Shown here one piece after another: positions 36,644-46,001 of a stretch of DNA of 64,000 nt (position 1 is the stretch's first letter; every line of letters starts with the position of its first letter). The stretch spans positions 1-64,000 of the forward strand of contig NZ_JADPMR010000004.1 of NCBI RefSeq assembly GCF_015686695.1. Direction: 5' to 3'. The translations under genes were made by a program, and so were the position numbers. Source of the DNA: Vibrio nitrifigilis (GTDB taxonomy: Bacteria > Pseudomonadota > Gammaproteobacteria > Enterobacterales > Vibrionaceae). The notes below the pieces were generated by a model. That model did no database searches and was not told the origin of the DNA. It saw nothing but the letters and a program-made list of their open reading frames with translations.

Positions 36644-36841
36644 ATGATGAGTCATAAGCCGTGCTGTAAAAAGCATAACGACACCGATATAGGACGCGGT
36701 GAAATTAAAGACAACGCGCTAAAAGCAGTCGTTACTAGTCAGCTATTTCGCTCTCGAGTTGAAAAAGCGAAAAAAGGGAAAGGCAGTTTTAGCCGCAAGG
36801 CAAAACATAGAGGCCAAGAGCCCTATTCAAAGGCTGCGTAA
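36644..36841 (+). CDS. arfA: Alternative ribosome-rescue factor A
   Basis: The 65-residue protein contains the ArfA core GRGEIKDNALKAVVTSQLFRSRVEKAKKGKGSFSRKAKH (in two pieces: GRGEIKDNALKAVVT and LFRSRVEKAKKGKGS), with the basic KGKGS segment that enters the empty mRNA channel. ArfA rescues ribosomes stalled on messages without a stop codon, recruiting RF2, and backs up tmRNA. A GAGGAGG ribosome site precedes tandem ATGs at 36644 and 36647. The stop codon sits inside the loop of an inverted repeat (36818-36863), matching the family's self-limiting mechanism in which the hairpin cuts or ends the message before the stop. Unlike E. coli, no hydrophobic tail follows the hairpin. Confidence 0.92.
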   Translation: MMSHKPCCKKHNDTDIGRGEIKDNALKAVVTSQLFRSRVEKAKKGKGSFSRKAKHRGQEPYSKAA

Positions 36842-36863
36842 TCGCGATTTTTGCATAGGGCTC
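36818..36863 (+). promoter_or_regulatory. Hairpin spanning the arfA stop codon
   Basis: The arms GAGCCCTAT (36818-36826, codons 59-61) and ATAGGGCTC (36855-36863) pair perfectly, extended by GGC/GCC. The stop codon TAA at 36839-36841 is in the loop. In E. coli arfA a comparable hairpin is cut by RNase III or ends transcription, yielding a non-stop message controlled by tmRNA. Confidence 0.85.
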
Positions 36864-36891
36864 CTGCCAGCATTGATAACAACACCATAAA

Positions 36892-36926
36892 GAAGGCCGC
36901 CATCATACGATGGCGGCCTTCTTATT
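36892..36926. terminator. Terminator after arfA, shared with the convergent exporter gene
   Basis: A 13-bp perfect stem GAAGGCCGCCATC / GATGGCGGCCTTC with a 4-base loop, followed by TTATT. Confidence 0.85.
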
Positions 36927-36965
36927 ATCGATTAGCTCTTTCTTTCGAGAGTTGAAAGGCTATGC

Positions 36966-38159
36966 CTAGTGCTCGATTTTCGGTGAATAAATCGAATACG
37001 CAGTCACTTGCCCCGCAACAATCGCTGCAAACATAAAGAGCGCCGATAGCCCAATACTGGGAATCGGGAGAATCGATTGAGCGAACAAGTTTTGACTGGC
37101 GCTAATCAATACTCGACTTCCCGGGACCAAAATAATGATGCCTTGTACAATATAGATAGAGCCCGTTAAGTCCATGCGTTTAGCTAACCAAGTACCGTAA
37201 AGAGTAATTAATACGGTTGTGACCCAAGTACCAACGACCCAGCCTGCATCAAAGCCGAGATAGAATGGTCCCCACATACCTAACACAGCAACGGGGGCGC
37301 CGAGCAAAATGTCTTTGACCCGAGCATTGAATAAAATGCCAATAGATCCCGACAGCAAAAATAGGCCAAAAATATGTAACGGTAATGGAATGTCATTGCG
37401 ATACGCTACTGCATCCATATGTCCCCAAATGGACTCACCAATATTTAAGCCAATGATCATCCCGACAAAAAGCTTCATCAATATGAGAGTGCTTTGTCCA
37501 AGCAAGCTGGTTCCTGATACTAAGTCGTTAAATGCTAGACATTCCAATGAGTTTGCAATTGATAAGCCCGGAACAAAAAGTACCACAGCAGCAATACACA
37601 ACGTCCACACAGGAATCGGTAAACCGGTGCTAGCGATGGCTGCCACACAGATTCCGCAAAATAACGCGGCAATAAATTCGACGGCTATCGCTCTATGGCC
37701 GCGACAGACGAGTTGAGAAACCCACACAATCACACCTAATAGGATAGAGATCATGACGGCTTCAAATGTGCTGCCAACCAGCAATAAATAAGCAGGTGGA
37801 ATTCCCATATTGGCTAACGCGATTGCCCACCAAGGGTATCCCAAAGGTTCTGGTACCGGCTCTGTACTAGGTTGATTAATACGAATAATGGTATTCGCTA
37901 ATAAGCTTAAGTTAATGGATGCTGGTTTTAAGCGTTTTAGCACCACTGCGTTGTTATCATTAGGAAACTGATAGTTAATTTCAGTCGGAGAGGCTTGAAC
38001 CATGACATCAACGCCATGCTTGCGCGCATAGTGCTGAGTATATTTTTCAACTTTGTAAGGTGCACAACCGCAGCGATGCAGCGTGTCACCTATTTCAACA
38101 ATCTTATTAATTCGGTATTGGGACGGCATGATTTCAATACAGTGCAGGGTGGATAACAT
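36966..38159 (-). CDS. ThrE-like threonine/serine exporter family protein
   Basis: The 397-residue protein has a cytoplasmic N-terminal domain starting INKIVEIGDTLHRCGCAPYKVEKY followed by about ten hydrophobic segments, such as GLPIPVWTLCIAAVVLFVPGLSIANSLE and LLSGSIGILFNARVKDILLGAPVAVLGM. This is the ThrE layout in which the ThrE and small ThrE-like parts are joined. ThrE-type proteins export threonine and serine in actinobacteria; the substrate in vibrios has not been fixed, so the amino-acid role is inference from the family. A second methionine at residue 11 is an alternative start. Confidence 0.83.
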   Translation of the reverse strand: MLSTLHCIEIMPSQYRINKIVEIGDTLHRCGCAPYKVEKYTQHYARKHGVDVMVQASPTEINYQFPNDNNAVVLKRLKPASINLSLLANTIIRINQPSTEPVPEPLGYPWWAIALANMGIPPAYLLLVGSTFEAVMISILLGVIVWVSQLVCRGHRAIAVEFIAALFCGICVAAIASTGLPIPVWTLCIAAVVLFVPGLSIANSLECLAFNDLVSGTSLLGQSTLILMKLFVGMIIGLNIGESIWGHMDAVAYRNDIPLPLHIFGLFLLSGSIGILFNARVKDILLGAPVAVLGMWGPFYLGFDAGWVVGTWVTTVLITLYGTWLAKRMDLTGSIYIVQGIIILVPGSRVLISASQNLFAQSILPIPSIGLSALFMFAAIVAGQVTAYSIYSPKIEH

Positions 38160-38296
38160 CAGTGCAAGTTATGTGCGCACCAGGGTTTCAAAACGCGCGT
38201 AAATTATCAGGAAAGCCCCCAATTGACGAGTGACAATAATTGCCAAGTCGCATTAGATTAACTTATTACTAACGATCAGAATGATGGATTAAAAAG

Positions 38297-39223
38297 TTAT
38301 GAGTGTAACAGTGCTTCCTTCTTCAAAGTGACATGTTGATTTAGCTTGCTAATCTTTCTGCATTGAGCGCGAAATCTCTGTTTTAACTCGATGATTTGTT
38401 TGGATTGTGGAATATTGCGGCGAGTAATAAATACCAATTCGAAAGGTAATCGTTCTTTTAACGGTAAAATTTGCACATCATTGGCGTAACGTGAAGCCGT
38501 AAATAAATCTACAACACCAACGCCACCTCCGGATACGACCATATCCGCAATCACTGAATAGGTTTTAATTAATAAAGGGTTACTCGGTTGTAGATGATGA
38601 GTCTGAAGAGCTCGATGCAGCACTCTTCCTAATGGATCGTTTTCTTGCATCATTAGGAAGTTGTGTTGGCATAACCAACTGAGGTTGATTTCATCAGGGA
38701 CTGACATATGTTTAGGTACAATTGCAACCATATCGGATTGGAAAAGGGGCTCGGCGAGGAGTGAACTGTCGGTATGCTGGCCGAACACCAAAGCAAAATC
38801 CAGTTGTTCATTTTGTACGGCTTCTTGCAACGTAGCAAAGTGCTCCGTGACAAGATCGACATGTTCTTTAGGTTGAGCCTGACGATATTCAACCATAGTG
38901 GGCACCACGACCATTTGTGAGCAAGCATGTGCCGCTCCGATGCGAATAGTGTGCGCTTTTTCTGTGCGAATGGTATCGGTGAGTTCGTTAATAGAATGCA
39001 GGTGGTAGGTCAGTCTTTCAATTTCCGGTAATAGGCGTTTCCCTTCTTGCGTGACAATGAGTCCTTTGCTGCTTCTGTCAAATAAACTAAATCCCAGTTG
39101 TTGTTCGGTATGATTCAGTACCCGACTTACGTTAGGTTGAGATACGTTAAGTAGGCGTGCTGCTCCGCTAATCGTACCGGCCTGAATGATGGCTTGAAAC
39201 ACTTCGATTTGCCTTAACCTCAT
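38297..39223 (-). CDS. LysR-family regulator, divergent from the D-amino-acid peptide operon
   Basis: The 308-residue protein begins MRLRQIEVFQAIIQAGTISGAARLLNVSQP, a typical LysR winged helix-turn-helix, and continues into an effector domain (HTIRIGAAHACSQMVVVPTM, then DFALVFGQHTD). It is divergent from the eight-gene operon starting at 39552, with 328 bp between. In Pseudoalteromonas a LysR-type DgcR activates the dgcN-dgcA genes in response to D-glutamate; by position this gene is the corresponding candidate, but orthology was not tested. Confidence 0.87.
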   Translation of the reverse strand: MRLRQIEVFQAIIQAGTISGAARLLNVSQPNVSRVLNHTEQQLGFSLFDRSSKGLIVTQEGKRLLPEIERLTYHLHSINELTDTIRTEKAHTIRIGAAHACSQMVVVPTMVEYRQAQPKEHVDLVTEHFATLQEAVQNEQLDFALVFGQHTDSSLLAEPLFQSDMVAIVPKHMSVPDEINLSWLCQHNFLMMQENDPLGRVLHRALQTHHLQPSNPLLIKTYSVIADMVVSGGGVGVVDLFTASRYANDVQILPLKERLPFELVFITRRNIPQSKQIIELKQRFRAQCRKISKLNQHVTLKKEALLHS

Positions 39224-39551
39224 TGCTGTTCCCTCGCAATTTGTGACACAAAAAATAGGTGGATACGCCTGAAAATTACTCCATGTTATTTTCAGTTTAA
39301 TTCTTTTATCTTAATGAATTTATTTGATTTTTTATTTTTCCGTTTTCCAGTTTATTGTCCGATGTACGCTATGACCATCTAATATGACACAATTTTTATG
39401 TCCAATTCCAGACCTTAAATCCTATAACCCCAATTGTGTTTAATCCTTGGGTATAACCTCAAGTTATGGCCTTCCCACAAACAAGTATTCGTTTATTGAG
39501 GGATGACCATGCAATAGTGAAATCAATCAATGAATGACATTAGCTAGAGAC
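39224..39551. promoter_or_regulatory. Divergent control region of the D-amino-acid peptide operon
   Basis: This 328-bp region separates the LysR gene from dgcN. It is AT-rich on the LysR side and should hold the operators. No distinct T-N11-A palindrome could be fixed with confidence. Confidence 0.5.
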
Positions 39552-40580
39552 ATGGATATGCAAATTCCTCAACCTTATCTTCTTTTCCTCGGAGACGTTT
39601 CCGATCCCCTTTCTGCCAAAACTGCTCGCGGTATTCATGCATGGCGTCCAGATTCTTGTGTCGGTCAAATGCGTTTACCTGGTTGTGAGGTCTCGCTTGA
39701 GTTGCCTGATTTGACGCCATTACAGGCCGCGCAGCAAGGAGCAAAGACTTTCGTCCTCGGTACAGCGAATGCGGGAGGATATATTCCACAGCATTGGATG
39801 GATGCGATTACCCAAGCAATTAAAGCCGGGATGAATATCGCAAGTGGGTTGCATCAGAAATTAAGTGATATCCCGGAAATTACCGAGCTGGCTGAGCAGT
39901 ACGGTGTGGCGTTGTTTGATGTTCGTCACCAAAAACCAGAGTTAAGTGTTGGGTCTGGTAAAAAGCGTACGGGTCAACGGGTATTAACGGTAGGGACTGA
40001 TTGCGCTGTGGGCAAAATGTATACGTCTTTAGCCCTTGAGGCAGCACTGCAAGAGCAGGGAATTAATGCCCAATTTCGCGCTACTGGCCAAACTGGGATT
40101 TTAGTCGCTGGTGAAGGGATACCTATTGACGCTGTGGTATCTGATTTTATTTCTGGTGCGGCAGAATGGGTATCGCCTGATAATGATGTTGATCACTGGG
40201 ATATCATTGAAGGGCAAGGGTCTTTGTTCCACCCTTCTTATGCTGGTGTCAGTTTAGGTTTGCTGCATGGCTCTCAGCCGGATTGGCTCGTGATGTGCCA
40301 TGAGATGGGCCGACCTCATACTCGCCATTTACCCCATCATCCATTGGTTGAACTAGAAGACTGCGTCTATCTCAATCTTTATAACGCGCGCTTAACGAAC
40401 CCTGATGTTCAGTTAGCGGGTTTTTCGGTGAACACATCGCAGTATCCAGAAGCGGAAGCAAAAGCCTATTTAGCACAAATTAGTGAGCAGTTCGGAGTGC
40501 CAGCAACGGATTCGGTTCGTTTTGGGTTAGATTCCATCGCCTCTTATCTTAAACAGCAATCACTATTGAGCGCGAAGTAG
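39552..40580 (+). CDS. dgcN: DUF1611 / DgcN-type D-glutamate N-acetyltransferase-like protein
   Basis: From ATG 39552 the protein has 342 residues starting MDMQIPQPYLLFLGDVSD; an ATG 18 bases upstream is also in frame. The N-terminal domain shows ARGIHAWRPDSCVGQMRLPG, and the C-terminal domain a P-loop-like GTDCAVGKMYTSLAL followed by FRATGQTGILVAG, the DUF1611 signature. The family member DgcN in marine bacteria acetylates D-glutamate on its amino group, using its partner DgcA to complete conversion to the L-form. The adjacent gene is a DgcA-like enolase-superfamily protein, which supports the assignment. It is the first gene of the operon. Confidence 0.82.
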   Translation: MDMQIPQPYLLFLGDVSDPLSAKTARGIHAWRPDSCVGQMRLPGCEVSLELPDLTPLQAAQQGAKTFVLGTANAGGYIPQHWMDAITQAIKAGMNIASGLHQKLSDIPEITELAEQYGVALFDVRHQKPELSVGSGKKRTGQRVLTVGTDCAVGKMYTSLALEAALQEQGINAQFRATGQTGILVAGEGIPIDAVVSDFISGAAEWVSPDNDVDHWDIIEGQGSLFHPSYAGVSLGLLHGSQPDWLVMCHEMGRPHTRHLPHHPLVELEDCVYLNLYNARLTNPDVQLAGFSVNTSQYPEAEAKAYLAQISEQFGVPATDSVRFGLDSIASYLKQQSLLSAK

Positions 40581-40588
40581 GAGGGGAT

Positions 40589-41554
40589 ATGAGAAATCTC
40601 GATATTGATGTGGTGGAGTTGCCATTATCTCGACCATTTACTATTTCTCGCGGCACACGTACCAGCGTCACTGTGGTGCGTGTCAGTATTGAACAAGATG
40701 GGTTTATTGGGCTAGGGGAATGTACGCCGACACCTCGTTATGATGAAACACCGGAAAGTGTCGTGGCTCAATTAGAGCAAATCGCGCAAGAGATCCGAGC
40801 AGGTTTGAGCCGCGAAGCGTTACAAGCCCATTTGCCAGCAGGTTCTGCGCGAAATGTTTTAGATTGTGCCTTATGGCGTTTGGAATCGGTAATGGCGCAG
40901 CAATCATTGTGGCAAAGCAGTGATGTGCAGCAACCTCAATCGGTTATTACAGCAGAAACCATCAGTCTAGATACCCTCGAAGCGATGCGAGCTTCAGCGT
41001 TAGATGCTTATAAGCGCGGAGCTTTGCTCTTAAAAATCAAACTTAATGGTGAACAGATCGTTGAAAAAGTGGCGGCTATTCGCTCTGTTGCCCCTGATAT
41101 CACGTTGGTGATTGACGCTAATGAAGCGTGGTCTGGCCTAGATTTAGCTGCTTTATTTGACGAGCTCACACCCTATGACATCACTATGATTGAGCAACCT
41201 CTTCCCGCTGGAAAAGATGAGATGTTAGCTGATTTTGACCATGTGATTCCTGTGTGTGCTGATGAAAGTTGCCATGTTAGCGGTGATATTGCAGGTCTAA
41301 AAAACCGCTACGAATTTATCAACATTAAATTAGATAAGTGTGGCGGTTTGACGGAAGCGTTGAAGATGGTCGCTACCGCGCAAGAGAATCAAATGCGCCT
41401 TATGGTGGGCTGCATGTTGGGCTCATCATTGGCAATGGAAGCGGCTCTGCCTATCGCTGCTCAAAGTGAAATTATCGATTTAGACGGTCCTATTTGGCTT
41501 GCTGCAGATAGCGCTCCCTATCTGGAATTTCGTCATGGACAAATTTGGATTTAA
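40589..41554 (+). CDS. dgcA: DgcA / L-Ala-D/L-Glu epimerase-type enolase-superfamily protein
   Basis: The 321-residue protein is a muconate-lactonising-subgroup enolase: acid/base lysine in LLKIKLN, metal ligands in VIDANEAWSG (Asp), MIEQPLPAG (Glu) and CADESCH (Asp), and the second lysine in INIKLDKCGG. This set characterises dipeptide epimerases and the DgcA racemase of N-acyl-D-glutamate. It begins 8 bases after dgcN behind an AGGAGGGG ribosome site. Two readings remain: inverting L-Ala-D-Glu from murein, or N-acetyl-D-glutamate racemisation. The DgcN neighbour favours the latter and the peptide importer downstream allows the former. Confidence 0.87.
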   Translation: MRNLDIDVVELPLSRPFTISRGTRTSVTVVRVSIEQDGFIGLGECTPTPRYDETPESVVAQLEQIAQEIRAGLSREALQAHLPAGSARNVLDCALWRLESVMAQQSLWQSSDVQQPQSVITAETISLDTLEAMRASALDAYKRGALLLKIKLNGEQIVEKVAAIRSVAPDITLVIDANEAWSGLDLAALFDELTPYDITMIEQPLPAGKDEMLADFDHVIPVCADESCHVSGDIAGLKNRYEFINIKLDKCGGLTEALKMVATAQENQMRLMVGCMLGSSLAMEAALPIAAQSEIIDLDGPIWLAADSAPYLEFRHGQIWI

Positions 41555-41572
41555 TTGAAAAGAGGGTCACGG

Positions 41573-43399
41573 ATGACTGAACAACATACAACGCCATTAC
41601 TCTCAGTAGAGAACCTAAGTGTGGCTTTTCGTGGTCACGAAGGGGTGAATCAAGCATTAGATGATGTGTCGTTTTCGATTGGGCGGGGAGAAATTGTTGC
41701 TGTCGTTGGCGAAAGTGGCTCTGGAAAATCTGTGACCTCATTGACCATCATGGGGCTGCTCAGTGATAACGCAGTGATTCAACAGGGAAGAATCGCCTAT
41801 CAACCCAAACACAGCCCTATCGATTTATTGAGCTTAACCGATAATGAAAAACGCGCTATCCGTGGCAAAGATATTTCCATGATCTTTCAAGAGCCCATGA
41901 CATCGCTTAACCCCGTGTTGAAAATCGGCGATCAATTGACAGAGGCTCTTCTCGATCATCAGTTATGCACTCATAACGAAGCGTATAACAAAGCCTGTGA
42001 ATTATTAAAGCAAGTCCACATTGCTGATGTTGAGCGAGTGATGAGTAGTTACCCTGATGCCTTGTCGGGGGGAATGCGTCAGCGAGTCATGATTGCATTA
42101 GCGTTAACGTGTGATCCACAAATTTTGATTGCGGATGAACCAACGACGGCTTTGGATGTCACGATTCAATCGCGCATTTTACGTATTTTAAGAGACTTAC
42201 AAGCACAGCGCGATATGTCAGTGATGTTTATTACGCACGATATGGGCGTGGTGGCGGAAGTGGCTGACAAAGTCGTGGTGATGTTTCGTGGCAAAGTCGT
42301 CGAAACTGGTGATGTTAATACCGTTTTTCATGCGCCAAAACATCCTTACACACAAGCACTGCTTGCTGCTGTGCCTAAGTTAGGCGATATGACAGACAGT
42401 TATTGGCCGAAGCCTTTTGAATTGGTTGGGCAGAGCAAAGCACTAGAAGCCCTCGATCACCGCACCGCTAATTATCAAGGTAAGCCTCTATTAGATGTGA
42501 GAGGGCTCAAAGTCTATTATCCAGTACGCAGTGGCATTTTGGCGCGCGTCCGTCATGAAGTACACGCAGTCGAGCAGATTGATTTCAGTATTTGGCCAGG
42601 GGAAACCTTAGCGATTGTTGGTGAAAGTGGCTGTGGTAAGTCAACAACGGGTCGCTCTCTATTGCGTTTAATTGAAAGCCAATCGGAAAGTATTCATTTC
42701 GAAGGCAAAGAGATCTCATTACTCAATGATAAAGGCTTTCAGCCCATTCGCCGTGAAATGCAGATGGTGTTTCAAGACCCTTACGCTTCACTTAATCCGA
42801 GGTTGACGGTTGGTTTTTCGATTGCAGAGCCACTGCTTATTCATGGCCTCGCCAAAGATTTAAAGGAAGCAACGCCTGCAGTAGAAGAGCTACTGATTAA
42901 CGTTGGTCTTAAACCTGAACATGCGCAGCGCTATCCCCATGAGTTTTCTGGCGGTCAGCGACAACGGATAGCCATTGCACGTGCTATGGCGTTGAAGCCC
43001 AAAATTATTATTGCCGATGAAGCGGTCTCTGCTTTGGATGTTTCCATCCAAGCGCAAGTGATTAACTTGATGATGGATTTACAGAAAAAAATGGGCGTAG
43101 CGTGGATTTTTATTTCTCACGATATGGCAGTAGTGGAGCGCATTGCGAATCGAGTTGCGGTAATGTACCTCGGTCAAATCGTTGAAATGGGAAGTCGCCA
43201 AGCGGTGTTTAATTCGCCCCAACACCCTTATACCCAACGTCTATTGGATTCGGTGCCTATTGCCGATCCGAAACGTCGTAAAGAACGCCAATTTGATGAT
43301 AGTGAACTACCGCCATCTCCGATGAGACTGGTAGGCGTTGAAGGACAGAAAACGCGCTATCGCCAAATATCACAAGAGCACTGGGTAGCTGAAGCGTAA
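41573..43399 (+). CDS. Dipeptide ABC transporter ATPase with two fused nucleotide-binding domains
   Basis: The ATG at 41573 (MTEQHTTPLLSVENLSVAF) follows a GAGGGTCACGG site; a TTG 18 bases earlier is less likely. The 608-residue protein joins two ABC domains: Walker A GESGSGKS near residue 40 and GESGCGKS near 355, signatures LSGGMRQR and FSGGQRQR, Walker B IADEPTTALD and IADEAVSALD (the second lacks the usual Pro-Thr). The first domain is DppD-like, the second DppF-like, as in GsiA. It energises the permeases at 45070 and 46002. Confidence 0.94.
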   Translation: MTEQHTTPLLSVENLSVAFRGHEGVNQALDDVSFSIGRGEIVAVVGESGSGKSVTSLTIMGLLSDNAVIQQGRIAYQPKHSPIDLLSLTDNEKRAIRGKDISMIFQEPMTSLNPVLKIGDQLTEALLDHQLCTHNEAYNKACELLKQVHIADVERVMSSYPDALSGGMRQRVMIALALTCDPQILIADEPTTALDVTIQSRILRILRDLQAQRDMSVMFITHDMGVVAEVADKVVVMFRGKVVETGDVNTVFHAPKHPYTQALLAAVPKLGDMTDSYWPKPFELVGQSKALEALDHRTANYQGKPLLDVRGLKVYYPVRSGILARVRHEVHAVEQIDFSIWPGETLAIVGESGCGKSTTGRSLLRLIESQSESIHFEGKEISLLNDKGFQPIRREMQMVFQDPYASLNPRLTVGFSIAEPLLIHGLAKDLKEATPAVEELLINVGLKPEHAQRYPHEFSGGQRQRIAIARAMALKPKIIIADEAVSALDVSIQAQVINLMMDLQKKMGVAWIFISHDMAVVERIANRVAVMYLGQIVEMGSRQAVFNSPQHPYTQRLLDSVPIADPKRRKERQFDDSELPPSPMRLVGVEGQKTRYRQISQEHWVAEA

Positions 43400-43509
43400 T
43401 TATCGCGCTGTTAGCTACTTCGAATGTTACTACCCCAAGTTCCATTAACCAGCAGCGGTTATGCATGTTGTTGGAGCGAGATTTGATTAAGGATAATCAG
43501 GAGATAATC

Positions 43510-45051
43510 ATGACACCACGTTTAGGTCGTACCACATTAGCGTTAGCTTTAGCGCTCGGTTTTTCTGCTGGCGCTTTGGCCGCTGATTTAAAAATTTCTA
43601 TGTATGCTGATATCACAGGTCTTGACCCTCACGATACATCAGACAACGTGAGCTATTCAGTACAGAGTGGTATTTTTGAGCGTTTGTTCCAATTTGATGA
43701 TCAGATGAAATTGATTCCTGAATTGGCGACGAAATACAGCAGTAATGATGACGCGACTGAATTTACCATTACGCTACGTAAAGGGGTAACATTCCAAGAC
43801 GGTACACCATTTAACGCGAAAGCAGTAAAAGCCAACTTAGATCGTTTATCTGATCAAACCAAAGGCCTAAAACGTAACAGTCTCTACAAGATGATTGATA
43901 AGGTGACGGTTGTCGATGATGACACGGTTAAAATCCATCTTAATCAGTCTTTTGGTGCATTTATCAATACCCTTGCTCACCCATCTGCTGTGATGTGGAG
44001 CCCGGCGGTATTGGCTAAATATCCAAAAGAAGCGGACTTGCGTATGCACCCTACAGGGACTGGCCCATTTAAATTCGAAGAGTGGTCACCCGGTCAAGAT
44101 GTGAAATTGGTGAAATACGATAACTACTGGCAAAAAGGTTGGCCAAAAGTGGACAGTGTCACCTTCTACCCAGCACCAGAAGATTCAACGCGTGTCGCGT
44201 CATTAAAATCAGGTCAGGTTAATGCCATCTACCCATTACCGGCTGATCTCGTCAATTCAGTAAAATCTGACAGTAAGCTACTAGTGCAACGTGATCCGAG
44301 TATTTATCTGATGTATATGGCGATCAATACACAGCATAAAGCCTTATCTGATCCAAGAGTTCGTCAAGCGCTTAACTACGCGTTAAACAGAAATCTGTGG
44401 TTAAAAATTAATGCGGCTGATATGGGCGTTCCTGCTCATTCGGCGATGGCACCTAATGTTCAATTCTATGCCAAACAGACATCGCCAGATTATTCGTATA
44501 ACCCAGAAAAAGCGAAGGAATTACTCAAAGAAGCGGGTTATGCCAATGGGTTAACGTTAAATCTTTGGACATCGAACTCCACTCCTCGCGTCCGTACTGC
44601 ACAATTTGTGAAGCAGCAGTTAGGCCAAGTTGGGGTGAAAGTAAAAGTCGTGCCAATGGATTCGGGCACACGAGATTCGAAATTGTGGAATGTGAAAGAT
44701 CCGAAGAAAGCAGAATTTGATCTTTACTATGGCGGTTGGTCTCCTTCTACAGGAGATGCGGACTGGGCATTACGTCCATTATTTGCAACCGAATCATGGA
44801 CGCCAACGGCTTACAACGTCTCTTACTACAGCAACAAAGCCGTGGATAAAGCCATTATGGGCGGTTTAAAAACGGCAGATCCTAAACAGCGCGCGGCGTC
44901 TTACGCCCAAGCACAATCTCTGATCTGGAAAGATGCGCCGGTTGTGTTCCTAGGCACGCCAGACAACTTAGTCGGTAAACAGAAAAACTTGAGCGGCGTT
45001 TCAATGCTTGCAGACGGTTCTCTGCTATTCACTAAAGCTCAGTTTAAGTAA
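43510..45051 (+). CDS. Peptide ABC transporter substrate-binding protein, DppA/GsiB family
   Basis: ATG 43510 follows AGGAGATAATC, an ideal ribosome site, and gives MTPRLGRTTLALALALGFSAGALAA, a clear signal peptide. The roughly 510-residue mature protein has the family 5 solute-binding pattern: DITGLDPHDTSD, LRKGVTFQDGTPFNAKAVKANLDRL and the hinge MHPTGTGPFKFEEWSPGQDVKLVKYDNYW. These proteins capture di- to oligopeptides or glutathione in the periplasm. The neighbours suggest that its ligand carries D-amino acids, for instance a muropeptide, but the binding pocket cannot be read. Confidence 0.93.
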   Translation: MTPRLGRTTLALALALGFSAGALAADLKISMYADITGLDPHDTSDNVSYSVQSGIFERLFQFDDQMKLIPELATKYSSNDDATEFTITLRKGVTFQDGTPFNAKAVKANLDRLSDQTKGLKRNSLYKMIDKVTVVDDDTVKIHLNQSFGAFINTLAHPSAVMWSPAVLAKYPKEADLRMHPTGTGPFKFEEWSPGQDVKLVKYDNYWQKGWPKVDSVTFYPAPEDSTRVASLKSGQVNAIYPLPADLVNSVKSDSKLLVQRDPSIYLMYMAINTQHKALSDPRVRQALNYALNRNLWLKINAADMGVPAHSAMAPNVQFYAKQTSPDYSYNPEKAKELLKEAGYANGLTLNLWTSNSTPRVRTAQFVKQQLGQVGVKVKVVPMDSGTRDSKLWNVKDPKKAEFDLYYGGWSPSTGDADWALRPLFATESWTPTAYNVSYYSNKAVDKAIMGGLKTADPKQRAASYAQAQSLIWKDAPVVFLGTPDNLVGKQKNLSGVSMLADGSLLFTKAQFK

Positions 45052-45069
45052 GAGAAGAAGGAGAACGCC

Positions 45070-45990
45070 TTGTTATCGTATGTAGTTCGTCGATTATTAG
45101 AAATGATCCCGGTTTTGCTGGTGGTCTCCTTACTGGTGTTTGGTTTTATCAAACTCTTGCCTGGGGATCCGGCTCGGGTATATGCAGGGCAAGATGCCAC
45201 GATGCAAGCTATTGCAGCAGCACGAGTGCAACTTGGTCTGGATAAGCCGCTCCCTACGCAATATTTCCATTGGTTAAATGGGTTAATACATGGTGATTTA
45301 GGTATTACCTTTCGTACTCGCCAGCCAGTGACTGAGGTGATTGCAAAAAGTTTTATGCCGACATTCTGGTTAGCTTTGGCTGGGTTTGTGTGGTCAGTCA
45401 TCTTAGGGTTACTGGTTGGCGTATTCGCCGCATTAAAACGGGGAAAATGGCAAGATTGGACCTTAATGAGTGCCGCGATTGGTGGAATTTCTGTTCCACC
45501 GTTTTGGCTCGGCTTATTGTTGATTCAATTTGTGGCCATGCCTTTTGGGATTTTCTCGGTCAGTGGCTTCAACCAACCGAGTGATATCGTGCTCCCTGCA
45601 TTTACCCTCGGTGCATCCGTCGCCGCTGTGATGGCTCGCTTTACTCGTTCGGCATTTTTGGAAGTCGCACAGGAGGATTATGTCCGAACCGCGAACTCTA
45701 AGGGCTTGAGAGCGCGTTTAGTCACCTGGAAACACATTATGCGTAATGCGCTAATTCCAGTGATTACCATGCTCGGTTTGCAGTTTGGCTTCTTATTAGG
45801 TGGCTCGATTGTGGTTGAACGAGTGTTTAGCTGGCCGGGGTTAGGGTGGTTATTGATTGAATCGATTCAGACCCAGGATCAACCGGTTATTCAAGCTCTG
45901 GTTATGCTCTTTGTACTGGAATTCATCGTGATTAACCTGCTGGTAGATCTACTGTATGCCGTTGTTAACCCAGCCATTCGTTTACGTTAG
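45070..45990 (+). CDS. Peptide ABC transporter permease, DppB/GsiC type
   Basis: The 306-residue membrane protein has six hydrophobic segments, the N-terminal LLEMIPVLLVVSLLVFGFIKLLPGDPARVYAG of DppB-type permeases, and the EAA loop VRTANSKGLRARLVTWKHIMRNALIPV that contacts the ATPase. The start codon is TTG at 45070, supported by AAGAAGGAG 9 bases upstream; no ATG fits. It lies 18 bases after the binding-protein gene. Confidence 0.93.
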   Translation: MLSYVVRRLLEMIPVLLVVSLLVFGFIKLLPGDPARVYAGQDATMQAIAAARVQLGLDKPLPTQYFHWLNGLIHGDLGITFRTRQPVTEVIAKSFMPTFWLALAGFVWSVILGLLVGVFAALKRGKWQDWTLMSAAIGGISVPPFWLGLLLIQFVAMPFGIFSVSGFNQPSDIVLPAFTLGASVAAVMARFTRSAFLEVAQEDYVRTANSKGLRARLVTWKHIMRNALIPVITMLGLQFGFLLGGSIVVERVFSWPGLGWLLIESIQTQDQPVIQALVMLFVLEFIVINLLVDLLYAVVNPAIRLR

Positions 45991-46001
45991 GAGAAGTGGA
46001 A

